Source: Bacteroidota bacterium
GTDB lineage: Bacteria > Bacteroidota > Bacteroidia > Bacteroidales > Lentimicrobiaceae
DNA: 64,000 bases
Direction: 5' to 3'
NCBI GenBank assembly: GCA_009773515.1
Contig: WSXX01000014.1
Location: forward strand, 61,160 to 125,159
Part shown: positions 29,012-37,836 of the stretch, piece by piece
Position numbering within the stretch: the first letter of the stretch is position 1
Layout of the letters: the number at the start of each line of letters is the position of its first letter
Translations under genes and position numbers: made by a program
The notes under the pieces: generated by a model
The model's input: the letters and a program-made list of their open reading frames with translations, nothing else
What the model was told of the DNA's origin: nothing
The model's database searches: none

Positions 29012-30262
29012 CTATTTGTTATCCTTGAGAATTAGTCGAAGTGCGGTGTCTTTAGAAATGTAAGCCCATGCCCAATTTATAAAAATAATCAGCTTGTTTC
29101 TTACACTTAAAATAAGCATCAGGTGCAAAAACATCCATATTATCCAGGCAAAGAAACCTTTAAAACTGAAGAACGGTAAGTCAACAACTGCTTTATTTCT
29201 GCCTATGGTTGCCATGGTACCCAGATCAGTGTATTCATAGTCAACAGGCTTTTTACCTTGAATTATTTTCTTCAGATTGTGTGCTAAATTATTGGCCTGG
29301 TTAATGGCAACATTTGCCAGCTGCGGGTGTCCTTTGGGATATTTCGGCGTTTCTATCAGCGACATGTCCCCAATTACAAAAATATTTTCACTTTCAGGTA
29401 TCTGGTTTATTCTGTTGACTTTGATGCGATTTCCCGAAGTAAACCAACCATCGGGCAAACCCTGAACGGTATTGGCAGTAACGCCGGCAGTCCAGATCAA
29501 GGTTTTTGCTTTAATGATATTTCCGTTATTCAATTGCAGTATCTCACCATCGTAATTTGTCACCAATGTTTCTGTTTGGATTTCTACACCCATTTTTTGC
29601 AGGTAATCATGCGAGGCAGTTTTTGCCAGGCCGCTCATGGAATTCAAGGTGTCTTTGCTGCCTTCAATCAGAATAATTTTGAGTTTCGAAAAGTCAATTC
29701 TGGGATAATCCTTGGGCAGCATATTCTTTTTAATTTCAGCAAATGCACCTGCCAATTCAACACCGGTAGGCCCTGCTCCTACTATGACCATGTTTAACAA
29801 GCTTTCTTTTTCTTGTTCATTGGCTGAGATAATATCTTCGAAAATTTGCAGAATGTGATTCCGGATTGAGATTGCTTCATACGTTGTTTTCAGCGTAAGT
29901 GCATATTCACTGATTCCTTTGTTGCCAAAGAAGTTTGTTTTGCAACCAAGGGCCAGAACAAGATAATCGTATTCAAAATCTCCGATGCTTGTGGTGATTT
30001 TGTTGTGAACAATATCCACCTGTGAAATCTCTGCAAGCCGTATCCGCACATTCTTTTTATTCCTGAAAATGTGCCGTAATGGAAATGAAATGCTGGCCGG
30101 CTCAATCTGAGAGGTTGCCACCTGATAAAACAATGGCTGAAACTGATGGTGATTTAGTTTATCGATAAGTATTACATCGAAGAGTTTTTCATCCAGTTTC
30201 TTCACAAGGTTAATACCTGCAAAACCACCACCAACAACTATTATTGTTTGTTTATTTTTCAT
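29012..30262 (-). CDS. ndh: Type II NADH dehydrogenase (NDH-2)
   Basis: A 416-residue flavoprotein. It has the FAD-binding VVGGGFAGINLVKKL at the N-terminus, the NADH-binding VIVGAGPTGVELAGAF near residue 160, ENIFVIGDMSLIE and LANVAINQANNLAHNL near residues 290-330, and a C-terminal membrane-anchoring segment (FFAWIIWMFLHLMLILSV). It oxidises NADH and passes electrons to quinone without pumping protons. Membrane-bound at the cytoplasmic face. It lies downstream of the radical SAM gene on the same strand but 250 bases apart, so it probably has its own promoter. Confidence 0.92.
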   Translation of the reverse strand: MKNKQTIIVVGGGFAGINLVKKLDEKLFDVILIDKLNHHQFQPLFYQVATSQIEPASISFPLRHIFRNKKNVRIRLAEISQVDIVHNKITTSIGDFEYDYLVLALGCKTNFFGNKGISEYALTLKTTYEAISIRNHILQIFEDIISANEQEKESLLNMVIVGAGPTGVELAGAFAEIKKNMLPKDYPRIDFSKLKIILIEGSKDTLNSMSGLAKTASHDYLQKMGVEIQTETLVTNYDGEILQLNNGNIIKAKTLIWTAGVTANTVQGLPDGWFTSGNRIKVNRINQIPESENIFVIGDMSLIETPKYPKGHPQLANVAINQANNLAHNLKKIIQGKKPVDYEYTDLGTMATIGRNKAVVDLPFFSFKGFFAWIIWMFLHLMLILSVRNKLIIFINWAWAYISKDTALRLILKDNK

Positions 30263-30337
30263 GTTATTATTTCAGTTGTTAATGTTTCACAGGCAATTAA
30301 GGCATTTGCAGATTATTCTATCCTCTTTAAATTGCAA

Positions 30338-30511
30338 TTATTTCCTTAATCTCAATTTATGCGGGCTTGTGCCGGGAACTCTTTCAATCAGTTTGCGGGC
30401 TTCAAGATCAAATAACAATCCCCAATGCGGAAATGTTAAAATGAGGTCGGAAATATTTGCCGGACCACTGAAAAGACTTGGTTTAGAATTACTGAATCCA
30501 GGTATTCCCGG
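30338..30511 (-). pseudogene. Possible coding remnant after the radical SAM gene
   Basis: Immediately after the double TAA stop of the radical SAM gene the same frame stays open for 57 codons with a protein-like sequence (GFSNSKPSLFSGPANI, DLEARKLIERVPGTSPHK) before a TAA stop at 30338. There is no ATG. It could be the decayed 3' end of an older gene. It is not recognised as any family and could be chance. Confidence 0.25.
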
Positions 30512-30514
30512 TTA

Positions 30515-31615
30515 TTAAGGCTTTACAACCTTTTCCCCTGCCTCTATCCTTTTTAAATGACAGAACAACAATTCTCCGGTTTTTTCATCTCTTAAGTGCA
30601 TTCCGTTTCCTTCGCAATATTTATAAAAATCACAGTCGGCACATATTCCGGTTTTTGTCCAGCTTTTATCTCTGAATATCTGATATTTATTTTCCCAGAT
30701 ATCCTTAAAGTTATCCTGATAGATATTCCCCTGAATAAAATTCTCCCTGAGGTTAGGACATGCTGAAATTGAACCATCGGCCAATATTGACGCAATATTG
30801 ATGCCCGCCCGGCAAATGAAAAAATTATCCCGGACTTCGCGTTCGTAATTTCCTAAAAACCCTTCGCAACCATAGTTTAATTTTATTTTCCCTTCCTTTC
30901 TTGTTTGGGAAATAAAATCAAATAATCTTTTAAAGCTCTCCGGTTCAAGCTGCAATTCTTTATGATTTAATGCCCTGCCAACCGGGAAAATTGTGAATAT
31001 TCTCCACTCTTTAATGCCCAAGCCAATCAATAGTTCTTTGATCTGATTTAATTCGCCAAAGTTTTTCTGATTGACACAAGTAACTAAATCGTATTTTAGT
31101 TCAGGTATCGATGGCAATAAACGTATTGCATTTAAGGCAGATGAATAGCTTCTGGCAGTTCCCCGTAACCAGTTGTGGTTTGCTTCCATACCGTCAAGAC
31201 TCACCGTAATTGCCCTGAGTCCGGAGTTTAATAATGCGTTTATCCTGTTTCTGGTTAAAAGCATTCCGTTGGTTACTATTCCCCAGGGGAAACCTCTTTG
31301 ATACAAGCTTAAGCCAATTTGTTCCAGATCTTTTCTCAGCAGCGCTTCACCGCCTGTCAGCACGATCATGGTTTTGTTGGGATTGATAATGCCGGTTAAT
31401 TCGTCAATTGCTTTTAAAAAGTCACTGGCGGGCATATCCTTCACCAACGAATCTTTTTTGCAATCACTCCCGCAGTGCAGGCAATTCAGATTGCATCGCA
31501 GAGTGCATTCCCAAAGAATATAATTCAGCTGATGAATTTTAGATTCATTGTCTTTGAACTTCTTAAAAAGCGAAAGTGCAATCTTTTTCCGTAAAGATAT
31601 TTTATTGACTTTCAT
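30515..31615 (-). CDS. Radical SAM/SPASM enzyme of a lipoprotein-pairing system
   Basis: A 366-residue radical SAM protein. CNLNCLHC supplies the CxxxCxxC [4Fe-4S] ligands (near residue 40), TGGEALLRKDL is the GGE block, and SLDGMEANHNWLRGT is typical of SPASM-type peptide modifiers. The C-terminal SPASM region (from about 275) shows CPNLREN, CADCDFYKYCEGNGMHL and a final CHLKR for auxiliary clusters. It matches the rSAM_w_lipo type (TIGR04133) that is encoded next to a small lipoprotein (TIGR04134), present here immediately upstream. It may modify that lipoprotein or a partner; this is unproven. It starts inside the lipoprotein gene (14-base overlap), so the two are translationally coupled. 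Confidence 0.9.
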   Translation of the reverse strand: MKVNKISLRKKIALSLFKKFKDNESKIHQLNYILWECTLRCNLNCLHCGSDCKKDSLVKDMPASDFLKAIDELTGIINPNKTMIVLTGGEALLRKDLEQIGLSLYQRGFPWGIVTNGMLLTRNRINALLNSGLRAITVSLDGMEANHNWLRGTARSYSSALNAIRLLPSIPELKYDLVTCVNQKNFGELNQIKELLIGLGIKEWRIFTIFPVGRALNHKELQLEPESFKRLFDFISQTRKEGKIKLNYGCEGFLGNYEREVRDNFFICRAGINIASILADGSISACPNLRENFIQGNIYQDNFKDIWENKYQIFRDKSWTKTGICADCDFYKYCEGNGMHLRDEKTGELLFCHLKRIEAGEKVVKP

Positions 31616-32045
31616 TTTCAGGGGTAAGCTTTACGTCAAAATCTTTGCTGGTTTCGCCGCTATACCAATCGCCGTCACCACCGGTAAATTTCGGGTTTTT
31701 AAACTCTACAATGGTATCCAGCTCTTTGTATGATCCGTTTAACTCACCATCAATGTCCTGAAACTTAATATTGTACGTCTGATCATCAGGGAAACCCCAT
31801 TTATCAACAACCTGGTAGGCGCCATCAGCATCAGTATAGGAAGTGTCACCCTGAATAATTACGCTGATATTTTCTATGGGTTGATTATTCTCTATGGATT
31901 TTACGTTTCCTTTTATGATAAACTTAGCCGAAGGAGTGCCATATTCATCTTTAGAATCACATGCTGACGCAAATCCTAACACAGCCAATAAACCAGCTAT
32001 CAATACATTATATGTTTTGAGAAATTTAATCCGTGCTATTTTCAT
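31602..32045 (-). CDS. Radical SAM-associated lipoprotein
   Basis: A 147-residue lipoprotein. Its signal peptide ends LGFASAC, and the cysteine is followed by DSKDE, an acidic stretch like the Bacteroidota signal that sends lipoproteins to the cell surface. EYGTPSAKFIIKGNV and a TDADGAYQVVDKWGF block (transthyretin-like strand pattern) match the lipoprotein family found beside rSAM_w_lipo enzymes. The ATG at 32045 is chosen because the longer frame from 32093 puts 16 charged residues in front of the signal peptide. It may be the substrate of the adjacent radical SAM enzyme. Function unknown. Confidence 0.85.
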   Translation of the reverse strand: MKIARIKFLKTYNVLIAGLLAVLGFASACDSKDEYGTPSAKFIIKGNVKSIENNQPIENISVIIQGDTSYTDADGAYQVVDKWGFPDDQTYNIKFQDIDGELNGSYKELDTIVEFKNPKFTGGDGDWYSGETSKDFDVKLTPENESQ

Positions 32046-32109
32046 ATTGTTCCTCCAGGCTCTCTTGAGCCTCATTTCGACTTGCCTGAGCAAATCTGAT
32101 ATTACGGAT

Positions 32110-32117
32110 CAAATGTA
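32110..32117 (-). promoter_or_regulatory. -7 box upstream of the lipoprotein/radical SAM operon
   Basis: TACATTTG on the minus strand (32110-32117) matches TAnnTTTG. A TTG at 32140-32142 lies 22 bases upstream, close to the -33 spacing. The leader to the lipoprotein ATG is about 60 bases. Confidence 0.5.
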
Positions 32118-32300
32118 TAAATTATTTAGTTGGCTAAGGCAATAATACCGCTGTAATTATGCATATCGGCTAAAGGTTTTTTGTCGTCAGGAGCAAGGAA
32201 TTTCAAATAGGAAGTGGCAATAACTACTTGACTGATGTCTTTTATAATTTGGCTTTAAGATATTTCCATGACTAATTTTCTTCATGTCTGCAATCATCAG

Positions 32301-33023
32301 TTATTGTAGTCCGGAAAGTTTCATATACATAGCACCTGCTATTGACGCAGCCACCAATAATAGCCACCACACTCCCCTTTTTGTTTTACTATCAATATTT
32401 TTGCTCCTTCGAACTTCAAAAAATGAATATCCTAAAATCACAAGTAAAATACTCCCGAAAACACCAACAATTATTTTGTCTTTGGAAATGAATACAGCTG
32501 CCATTAATCCAATTATTAGAATAGAAAGTAATCCAGTATACTTTTGAAAAAGCGGTTCACTTGTCTTTGATGAAATCTGACCAATTTCAGATAATAATTT
32601 TTCTAGTTTCTCGTAGTCGTCAATCTGTGATGGAACACCTATCACATTGACATCTGAATTACCTTTAATAGTAAAGCTTCCATTTGAATTTTTAACAATT
32701 TCATTTAAGTCTGTTTTTGAGATTGTTATAGTCGGGGTATTGTGTTGTTCTCTTGTAATGCCATTAATGTCAAGCGTTAATCTATAACTGTCATAGATTT
32801 TTTTTTGATTGTTTATTGCACGATAAAGTCCAAATGCCATTGCTCCCAATATTATTGGAATTACAATTGGAAAAATATTCACATCACTTTGTTCTCCATT
32901 GGTATTAAAATGACTAATTGCAAGTCCCCCAAAGGTGGCTAAAAGCGACATAGGAATCGCTTTAATCAACAAAGCTTTTCTGATTTCTTTAAAACCGCCA
33001 TTTCTGATTTTGAATTGTTCCAT
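32301..33023 (-). CDS. Membrane protein with PH-like domain, hypothetical
   Basis: A 240-residue protein with two membrane helices near the N-terminus (about 20-36 and 50-66), a soluble middle (about 75-155, YRLTLDINGITREQHNTPTI and TISKTDLNEIVKNSNGSFTI) in the strand order of PH-like domains, and three membrane helices at the C-terminal end. The layout parallels the hypothetical at 23307 but with one more helix. It ends VWWLLLVAASIAGAMYMKLSG. Function unknown; it is upstream of the lipoprotein operon by over 250 bases and independent. Confidence 0.6.
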   Translation of the reverse strand: MEQFKIRNGGFKEIRKALLIKAIPMSLLATFGGLAISHFNTNGEQSDVNIFPIVIPIILGAMAFGLYRAINNQKKIYDSYRLTLDINGITREQHNTPTITISKTDLNEIVKNSNGSFTIKGNSDVNVIGVPSQIDDYEKLEKLLSEIGQISSKTSEPLFQKYTGLLSILIIGLMAAVFISKDKIIVGVFGSILLVILGYSFFEVRRSKNIDSKTKRGVWWLLLVAASIAGAMYMKLSGLQ

Positions 33024-33154
33024 TGGTATTGAGTTAAAATTAATGCTAAAATCAAGAAGAGAATATTAGTTGGTCGTCGCCTGCAGTCGGCAATCTGCCA
33101 TTCGTTTACTTTTTATACCGTGTAGAGATTTCGGATTTTTAACAATTTTTCCAA

Positions 33155-33883
33155 TCATATTTCTCCGGCTATTGCAAGCCCGATAATAATTCCAAAAAAT
33201 AACCCTGTCGAAATTAACGAAAGAACATTTGAAGTTATCACATCTTGCTTGTTTTCGGGTTTATAATTTGAAAACCAAAGCGTAAATGTACAAAGAAGGC
33301 TATGATGAAAATTGTTGGAAACATTTCCAGGTGCAAAAAAGTAGATTGGTGAAAAGTCTGTGCCATTTTCATTGTTATAAATCCCGCTGTTTATAAATAC
33401 TCGACCAAAGAAGGAACCAAAAATGATTATTATCAGTAACCAGAAGTAATCGATGTAAAACGCTAAAAATTTCCTGTCTATCAGTACAGTTGGGACATTG
33501 TTGTTGTATTCAATCTCTTTCACTAAATAACTATCTGAGCCAAGGTGTACTTTTCTGGCTTCCTTTATTAAATTTCCATTTCTGTCGAATTTCTTCCAGG
33601 TGCCAATCTGATTATTGTTTTTGTACTCTCCTTTCCAATAGTTTCCGAGAGTGTCATTTAAAATCCAGAGACCTTGTCGTAAACAATAGTCATCGGATTG
33701 ATTTATGATTTGCCCGTTTACTTTTTCAAAGGTCCGGCAAGCAGAAAGATATGAAGTATCACCGTTTCTGATTTGAATCTCTTCTTTATATGGCAATGTG
33801 TCATTACCTATAATCATAAATTTTTGTCCATTCACCAAAGTCATTAACAACAGAAGAGCCAATACCAGAAAAGTCTGTTTCAT
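33155..33883 (-). CDS. Membrane protein with MORN-like segment, hypothetical
   Basis: A 242-residue protein with a signal peptide (MKQTFLVLALLLLMTLVNGQ), a MORN-like periplasmic part (about 25-125: GLWILNDTLGNYWKGEYKNNN and GTWKKFDRNGNLIKEA, the YwqK-type repeat), and two predicted membrane helices (about 145-163 and 222-240). Function unknown. MORN-like repeats occur in proteins that bind lipids or other proteins, and in some Bacteroidota antitoxin-labelled proteins, but no toxin partner is next to it. Confidence 0.6.
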   Translation of the reverse strand: MKQTFLVLALLLLMTLVNGQKFMIIGNDTLPYKEEIQIRNGDTSYLSACRTFEKVNGQIINQSDDYCLRQGLWILNDTLGNYWKGEYKNNNQIGTWKKFDRNGNLIKEARKVHLGSDSYLVKEIEYNNNVPTVLIDRKFLAFYIDYFWLLIIIIFGSFFGRVFINSGIYNNENGTDFSPIYFFAPGNVSNNFHHSLLCTFTLWFSNYKPENKQDVITSNVLSLISTGLFFGIIIGLAIAGEI

Positions 33884-34007
33884 TGTTCCGTTTTTATTGA
33901 CAGATTTAGTTTTCGCTTCAAATGTATTAAAAATTCATTGCCTGACATATTTAAGGAATGTCCAGCTTAAAAATTACCGCTGGCTTATATTCTGATGATT
34001 GGCGGAT

Positions 34008-34853
34008 CTATTCGTCTTTCGTTGTAATAATTTGATTTTGTAAATTTATCAATACAATTTCTGGTCTGCAAAAAAATCTCAATGGAGGAGTTATTGTTCC
34101 AACTCCAGATGAAATATAGGATTGCATATCATCGGATTGTTTTAATCCATATCTGTATTTTTGTCCATATTCCGACGGTAACATTGGTGCCCACATTCCA
34201 AAAAATGTCATTTGTCCTCCATGTGTATGGCCTGATAATGTAAAGTCAATTAAATCTTTCTGTATAAATTCCAGATAATCAGGGTTGTGTGAAATCAGGA
34301 TTGAAAAATCCGTAGTTTTTAAATCATAAATTGTGCTATCTAATTCCTGAGCATCTTCCCACAAATCACCAACGCCTCCAATTTTAATGCTATCATTGTT
34401 AATTTTAACCCAGTATGATTTATTATCACATATTTTAATCCCATTTCTTAACATCATTTGCCTGGTCAGATCCGCATCCTCCCAATGATCATGATTTCCC
34501 AAAACTGCATAAATGCCATCATTGGGCTCTAATTTCCACAATTCATTAAAAAATGGCTCTATGTACTTCGGCTCACGGTGCACATAATCACCACCCATCA
34601 GAATATAATCAGGTTTTAGATTATTGATGCGCTTTACAAGTTTTTGAACTCTTTCAATAGAAAAAAATGGTCCATGATGAATGTCTGTTATAAAAACAAT
34701 CTTTTTGCCAGCAAACGATTCCGGAATATCTCTGGAGGTAAGATTGATCTTTTTGGTTTTAATCCAGCGGCTTTCAAGATGACAATAAATCAAAAATATA
34801 AACCCGGCCATTGTCAGAATATAAAATATCCTTATCAGTTTTTTCAGGTTCAT
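34008..34853 (-). CDS. Metallophosphoesterase (YaeI/LpxG-like)
   Basis: A 281-residue calcineurin-like phosphoesterase behind an N-terminal membrane helix. The metal-binding blocks are all present: KIVFITDIHHGP, ILMGGDYVHRE, AVLGNHDHWEDAD, LISHNPDYLEF and LSGHTHGGQM. This set is typical of YaeI and LpxG, which cleave UDP-2,3-diacylglucosamine in lipid A synthesis or other phosphoesters; the substrate here is open. The ATG at 34853 puts the membrane helix at the N-terminus and is preferred over 34898. It lies on the minus strand, 83 bases after the toxin gene of the next module. Confidence 0.9.
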   Translation of the reverse strand: MNLKKLIRIFYILTMAGFIFLIYCHLESRWIKTKKINLTSRDIPESFAGKKIVFITDIHHGPFFSIERVQKLVKRINNLKPDYILMGGDYVHREPKYIEPFFNELWKLEPNDGIYAVLGNHDHWEDADLTRQMMLRNGIKICDNKSYWVKINNDSIKIGGVGDLWEDAQELDSTIYDLKTTDFSILISHNPDYLEFIQKDLIDFTLSGHTHGGQMTFFGMWAPMLPSEYGQKYRYGLKQSDDMQSYISSGVGTITPPLRFFCRPEIVLINLQNQIITTKDE

Positions 34854-34936
34854 AGGTTTGATTTTAATAGAGGTGCAAAGTTGAGCGCTGGCAGGCACTT
34901 AGAAAAAAAACTTTTCAAGTCAGCAGAATTTTGTAA

Positions 34937-35260
34937 TTACTTTGTAAGATTTTTTACAATTATTGCTATGCTTGTTTTTGAGATCTTATCCAGTCTCCCC
35001 ATTTTTGTCTCTACCAGGCTCTTATCAAGGGTGGCAATCTTGTGCACTCGCACAACAGAAGGTAATTTTAATCCAGCATCACTCCAATTTTCTAGATAAT
35101 AATCATTCATTGTATCATAAATCTGGCTTGTAATTCTACAAACTATAATGTCACCATCATCATAATCATTGATAATTAAAGCAGGTCTCTTCTTAAAACT
35201 TATCCCATCAGTGAATGGGAATTTCAGCAATACGATATCTCCAAACGTCAATCTTTCCAT
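34937..35260 (-). CDS. MazF/PemK-family toxin
   Basis: A 107-residue toxin of the MazF/PemK/CcdB fold. It starts with the family strand FGDIVLLKFPFTDG and has RPALIIN and ITSQ in the next strands, with LPSVVRVHKIATLDKSL as the later conserved block. These are usually sequence-specific mRNA interferases. It lies 2 bases after the antitoxin gene and is in the standard antitoxin-then-toxin order. No catalytic residue can be confirmed by eye beyond the conserved Arg and Thr/Ser positions. Confidence 0.85.
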   Translation of the reverse strand: MERLTFGDIVLLKFPFTDGISFKKRPALIINDYDDGDIIVCRITSQIYDTMNDYYLENWSDAGLKLPSVVRVHKIATLDKSLVETKMGRLDKISKTSIAIIVKNLTK

Positions 35261-35262
35261 GG

Positions 35263-35481
35263 TCAGTATGTGTCGTAAATAGAATCCGATTCTGCAAACC
35301 CTTGCAGAAAATGCGATTCAGCAGCTTTCATTATATGAGAATAATCGTTCTTTTCTGAATCATCAATTAGTACAATCACCCGGACATCTCTATCCTGAGC
35401 TGTTGCCAATTCAGATTGTAAGCGGAGCGGAATCAGTATCTGATTGTTTTTAATCTTTGATCTAAATTCAAGTGCTTTCAT
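35263..35481 (-). CDS. Antitoxin of the MazF/PemK module
   Basis: A 72-residue protein with a short basic N-terminus and strand pattern IKNNQILIPLRLQSEL, typical of AbrB/MazE-like N-terminal DNA-binding parts, and an acidic C-terminus (FLQGFAESDSIYDTY) that would bind the toxin. It does not closely match a named antitoxin family, so it is assigned from its position and size beside the toxin gene. It probably autoregulates the module. Confidence 0.7.
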   Translation of the reverse strand: MKALEFRSKIKNNQILIPLRLQSELATAQDRDVRVIVLIDDSEKNDYSHIMKAAESHFLQGFAESDSIYDTY

Positions 35482-35497
35482 GTTTTTATTCTTTATT

Positions 35498-35505
35498 CAA
35501 AGATA
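35498..35505 (-). promoter_or_regulatory. -7 box of the MazF/PemK module
   Basis: TATCTTTG on the minus strand (35498-35505) matches TAnnTTTG, 16 bases before the antitoxin ATG. No -33 TTTG lies at the normal spacing. Confidence 0.45.
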
Positions 35506-35693
35506 CAAAATTCACAGATTCTTTTTTAAACTCAATTTAAAAGTATTACAAAATCCAATTAAAGCTCCCCTAAATAGTATTGACAGATCAAGTTTACGGA
35601 TCAAAAGTTTTAAGTAAATCATCAATAAATTAAATCAAATAACACCTGACAATACCTCTCTCTGCATGAAAAATGAGAGCCAACGTAACTTAT

Positions 35694-36299
35694 TTAAGAC
35701 TCATTCAAAACCTTTTTCAACCTGTTTAAATTAAACCCTTTAAGTTTTAAGGTTACCATATCTGGCCCTGAATAGTAGCGAAATAATACCTGATTTGAGT
35801 TTCGTATTTTGTCAACCACTTCATTGTTTAATTCATAACTGATTTTTGCTATTTTCATGTTATCTTCAGAATACCCGGTCACAACCGAGACTTTTGTTGA
35901 ATCTGAAGTCACAACATCTTCTCTATTCTCAACAATGTTCTTTACATTTTCATATTCCAAATTTTCAAGAATCACTGGCAAAACTTCATTATCTATAATT
36001 AAAAACACCCTGTCTTCAAGTTGAAAACTCTTACTTGAAAATGTCAATACATCATAAACCTTGTATGAAATTTCATTATTTGCTTTAATCTCTTTAACTA
36101 CTGATTGTTCTAACCAAAGAAGATGAGATTTTCTGGAACGGTTTGTATAAGTATAGTTCCATTTTATCCTTTTAGAAGAGTAAACGATATCCTTCTCAAC
36201 TAAAATCTTACTTGTCAGATGGCAACTTTGCATGAAAAATGATAAAAATACAAGCATTAAAGTCGCCTTAATTAATTTTTTGCTGTGCAGGTTTCTCAT
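35694..36299 (-). CDS. Lipoprotein, hypothetical
   Basis: A 201-residue protein with a lipoprotein signal peptide (MRNLHSKKLIKATLMLVFLSFFMQSC). The ATG at 36299 is preferred over 36320. The mature part is mostly beta-strand (VYSSKRIKWNYTYTNRSRKS, YKVYDVLTFSSKSFQLEDRV, YYSGPDMVTLKLKGF) without recognised motifs. It follows another lipoprotein gene on the same strand by 48 bases. Function unknown. Confidence 0.6.
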   Translation of the reverse strand: MRNLHSKKLIKATLMLVFLSFFMQSCHLTSKILVEKDIVYSSKRIKWNYTYTNRSRKSHLLWLEQSVVKEIKANNEISYKVYDVLTFSSKSFQLEDRVFLIIDNEVLPVILENLEYENVKNIVENREDVVTSDSTKVSVVTGYSEDNMKIAKISYELNNEVVDKIRNSNQVLFRYYSGPDMVTLKLKGFNLNRLKKVLNES

Positions 36300-36347
36300 A
36301 GTTTGATTGTATAAATACATGTTGAAGAGATTATTGATTTAACCCGC

Positions 36348-36770
36348 TTACTCAAAATCACTTGCCAAAAAAGTAAATAAGTACTCATCATCTTTATCAG
36401 GTTCTGAAATTACGTCGTAGTTGTTGATTATTAAAGGATTGCGGATTGAATTGTTTTCCCCCGTCCATTTTACCTTTATGTTATTATCATAAGTTAATAT
36501 CAGTGAGTCGCTGTTCGTGAATGCAAAAACATCAATCTCAGCGCCAGAAAACAAATCTACCCTGCCAATCAAAGAACTTCCGGCAGTTAAATCATGTGAT
36601 TTCACATTTCCATCTCTATAGTCGTCGATTTTAATGCTTTTTTGGGTGCCATTTACATATTTAAACTGAACAAAGTAAACTTTATCAACATCTTTTTTGC
36701 AGGATGTGAAAAAAGCAGAACTGATCAACCCAATAGTTAAAAGAAGCATCAAGGTTGTTTTCTGTTTCAT
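36348..36770 (-). CDS. Lipoprotein, hypothetical
   Basis: A 140-residue protein with a lipoprotein signal peptide (MKQKTTLMLLLTIGLISSAFFTSC) followed by KKDVD, an acidic and lysine stretch that resembles the Bacteroidota surface-export motif. The ATG at 36770 is chosen over 36800 to place the signal peptide at the start. The mature part contains VKWTGENNSIRNPLIINNYD and ends with an acidic tail. It is upstream of another small lipoprotein and may share its transcript. Function unknown. Confidence 0.6.
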   Translation of the reverse strand: MKQKTTLMLLLTIGLISSAFFTSCKKDVDKVYFVQFKYVNGTQKSIKIDDYRDGNVKSHDLTAGSSLIGRVDLFSGAEIDVFAFTNSDSLILTYDNNIKVKWTGENNSIRNPLIINNYDVISEPDKDDEYLFTFLASDFE

Positions 36771-37025
36771 TGTAGCAGAGGTGTTTAATTGTAGTTTCAA
36801 TTGGTTTATTCAGTTTTTAAAGCATCGAATTGGATGCCCTTAATTGTGATCACTTTTAGTCAAATGGAATCCGGGCAAATTTAGAATAAAATTAACCATT
36901 CAACCTATCCATCTGACTTAATAAATTCAGGAGTCTTTGGGTTGTGAGAGACCAAATCCATTTGCTATTTCTGTTTCGATTTTCTGCATTTTGCACTATC
37001 CGAAAATTTTGTGTTTATTCATCTT

Positions 37026-37676
37026 CTACTTGCATCTGATCAGACTGCCTCCTATTGAATAACAATTACCATATGGCAGAGAATCGAAAAAATGATTGAG
37101 TTTTAACTCCTGACCTAATAAAGCATTTAAGTCATATAAAAATTCAGCGAACCTGGCCGCTTCTGGGATTGACCTGTATACACTTGGATCGGCATATGTC
37201 TTAAATGAGTATGAATAAACAGTAGAATTTTCAATGAAATATGAATCTATGTCTACATAAACAACACTTCCTAAACTATGGCCCCAACCCATAATTGAAT
37301 CTTCGATTGGTAGTTCATGAATTTTGTATTTTAAAATCAAATCTTGTACAAGTTTTGCAGTGTCATTGTTTAAAATTTCCCTTTTCGAATAATATAACGG
37401 ATCTTTAATATAGTTTAGATCGAAACTTGCAAAATATAGAACCTGCATTCCATAAAATGTGCAATCATCATCAGCCCAAATTTCAACGATCTTGTTGTAG
37501 GTAGCGATTTTTGTACGAAGCAAATTCTGGGAACTTGAAATTTCTTCAATTCCAACCCTTTTCCATTCATCTGTAATTAGATTATACCAAAAAGTTGTAT
37601 CTCCCGACCAGATTTTATCTTGACCAATTGACATTAATGTTGTCAGTACCAATACTGTGCTCAGAATTGTTCTCAT
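37026..37676 (-). CDS. Secreted hypothetical protein
   Basis: A 216-residue protein with a short signal peptide (MRTILSTVLVLTTLMSIGQ). The mature part is acidic and tyrosine-rich (DDDCTFYGMQVLYFASFDLNY, YFIENSTVYSYSFKTYADPS) and ends GNCYSIGGSLIRCK with two cysteines. No family was recognised. It is isolated on the minus strand between a lipoprotein and the HigBA module. Confidence 0.6.
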   Translation of the reverse strand: MRTILSTVLVLTTLMSIGQDKIWSGDTTFWYNLITDEWKRVGIEEISSSQNLLRTKIATYNKIVEIWADDDCTFYGMQVLYFASFDLNYIKDPLYYSKREILNNDTAKLVQDLILKYKIHELPIEDSIMGWGHSLGSVVYVDIDSYFIENSTVYSYSFKTYADPSVYRSIPEAARFAEFLYDLNALLGQELKLNHFFDSLPYGNCYSIGGSLIRCK

Positions 37677-37836
37677 CTTTTGAAATACATTATAGTATTT
37701 GAAGCTATACGATTGCCGAATTATTAAAACTTCTCAATTCAGCCAAATTGATGTGCAATAAATGTACAATCTTTCTCCTTACAACCGCGCGCCCGATAGT
37801 ATGTAGCCCAGATTATGGTGATTAATTTATCACATT

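Noticed and set aside
30261..30518. Plus-strand open frame of 85 codons between ndh and the radical SAM gene
   Set aside because: Residue pattern is poor and the opposite strand reads more like protein, so it is a shadow frame.
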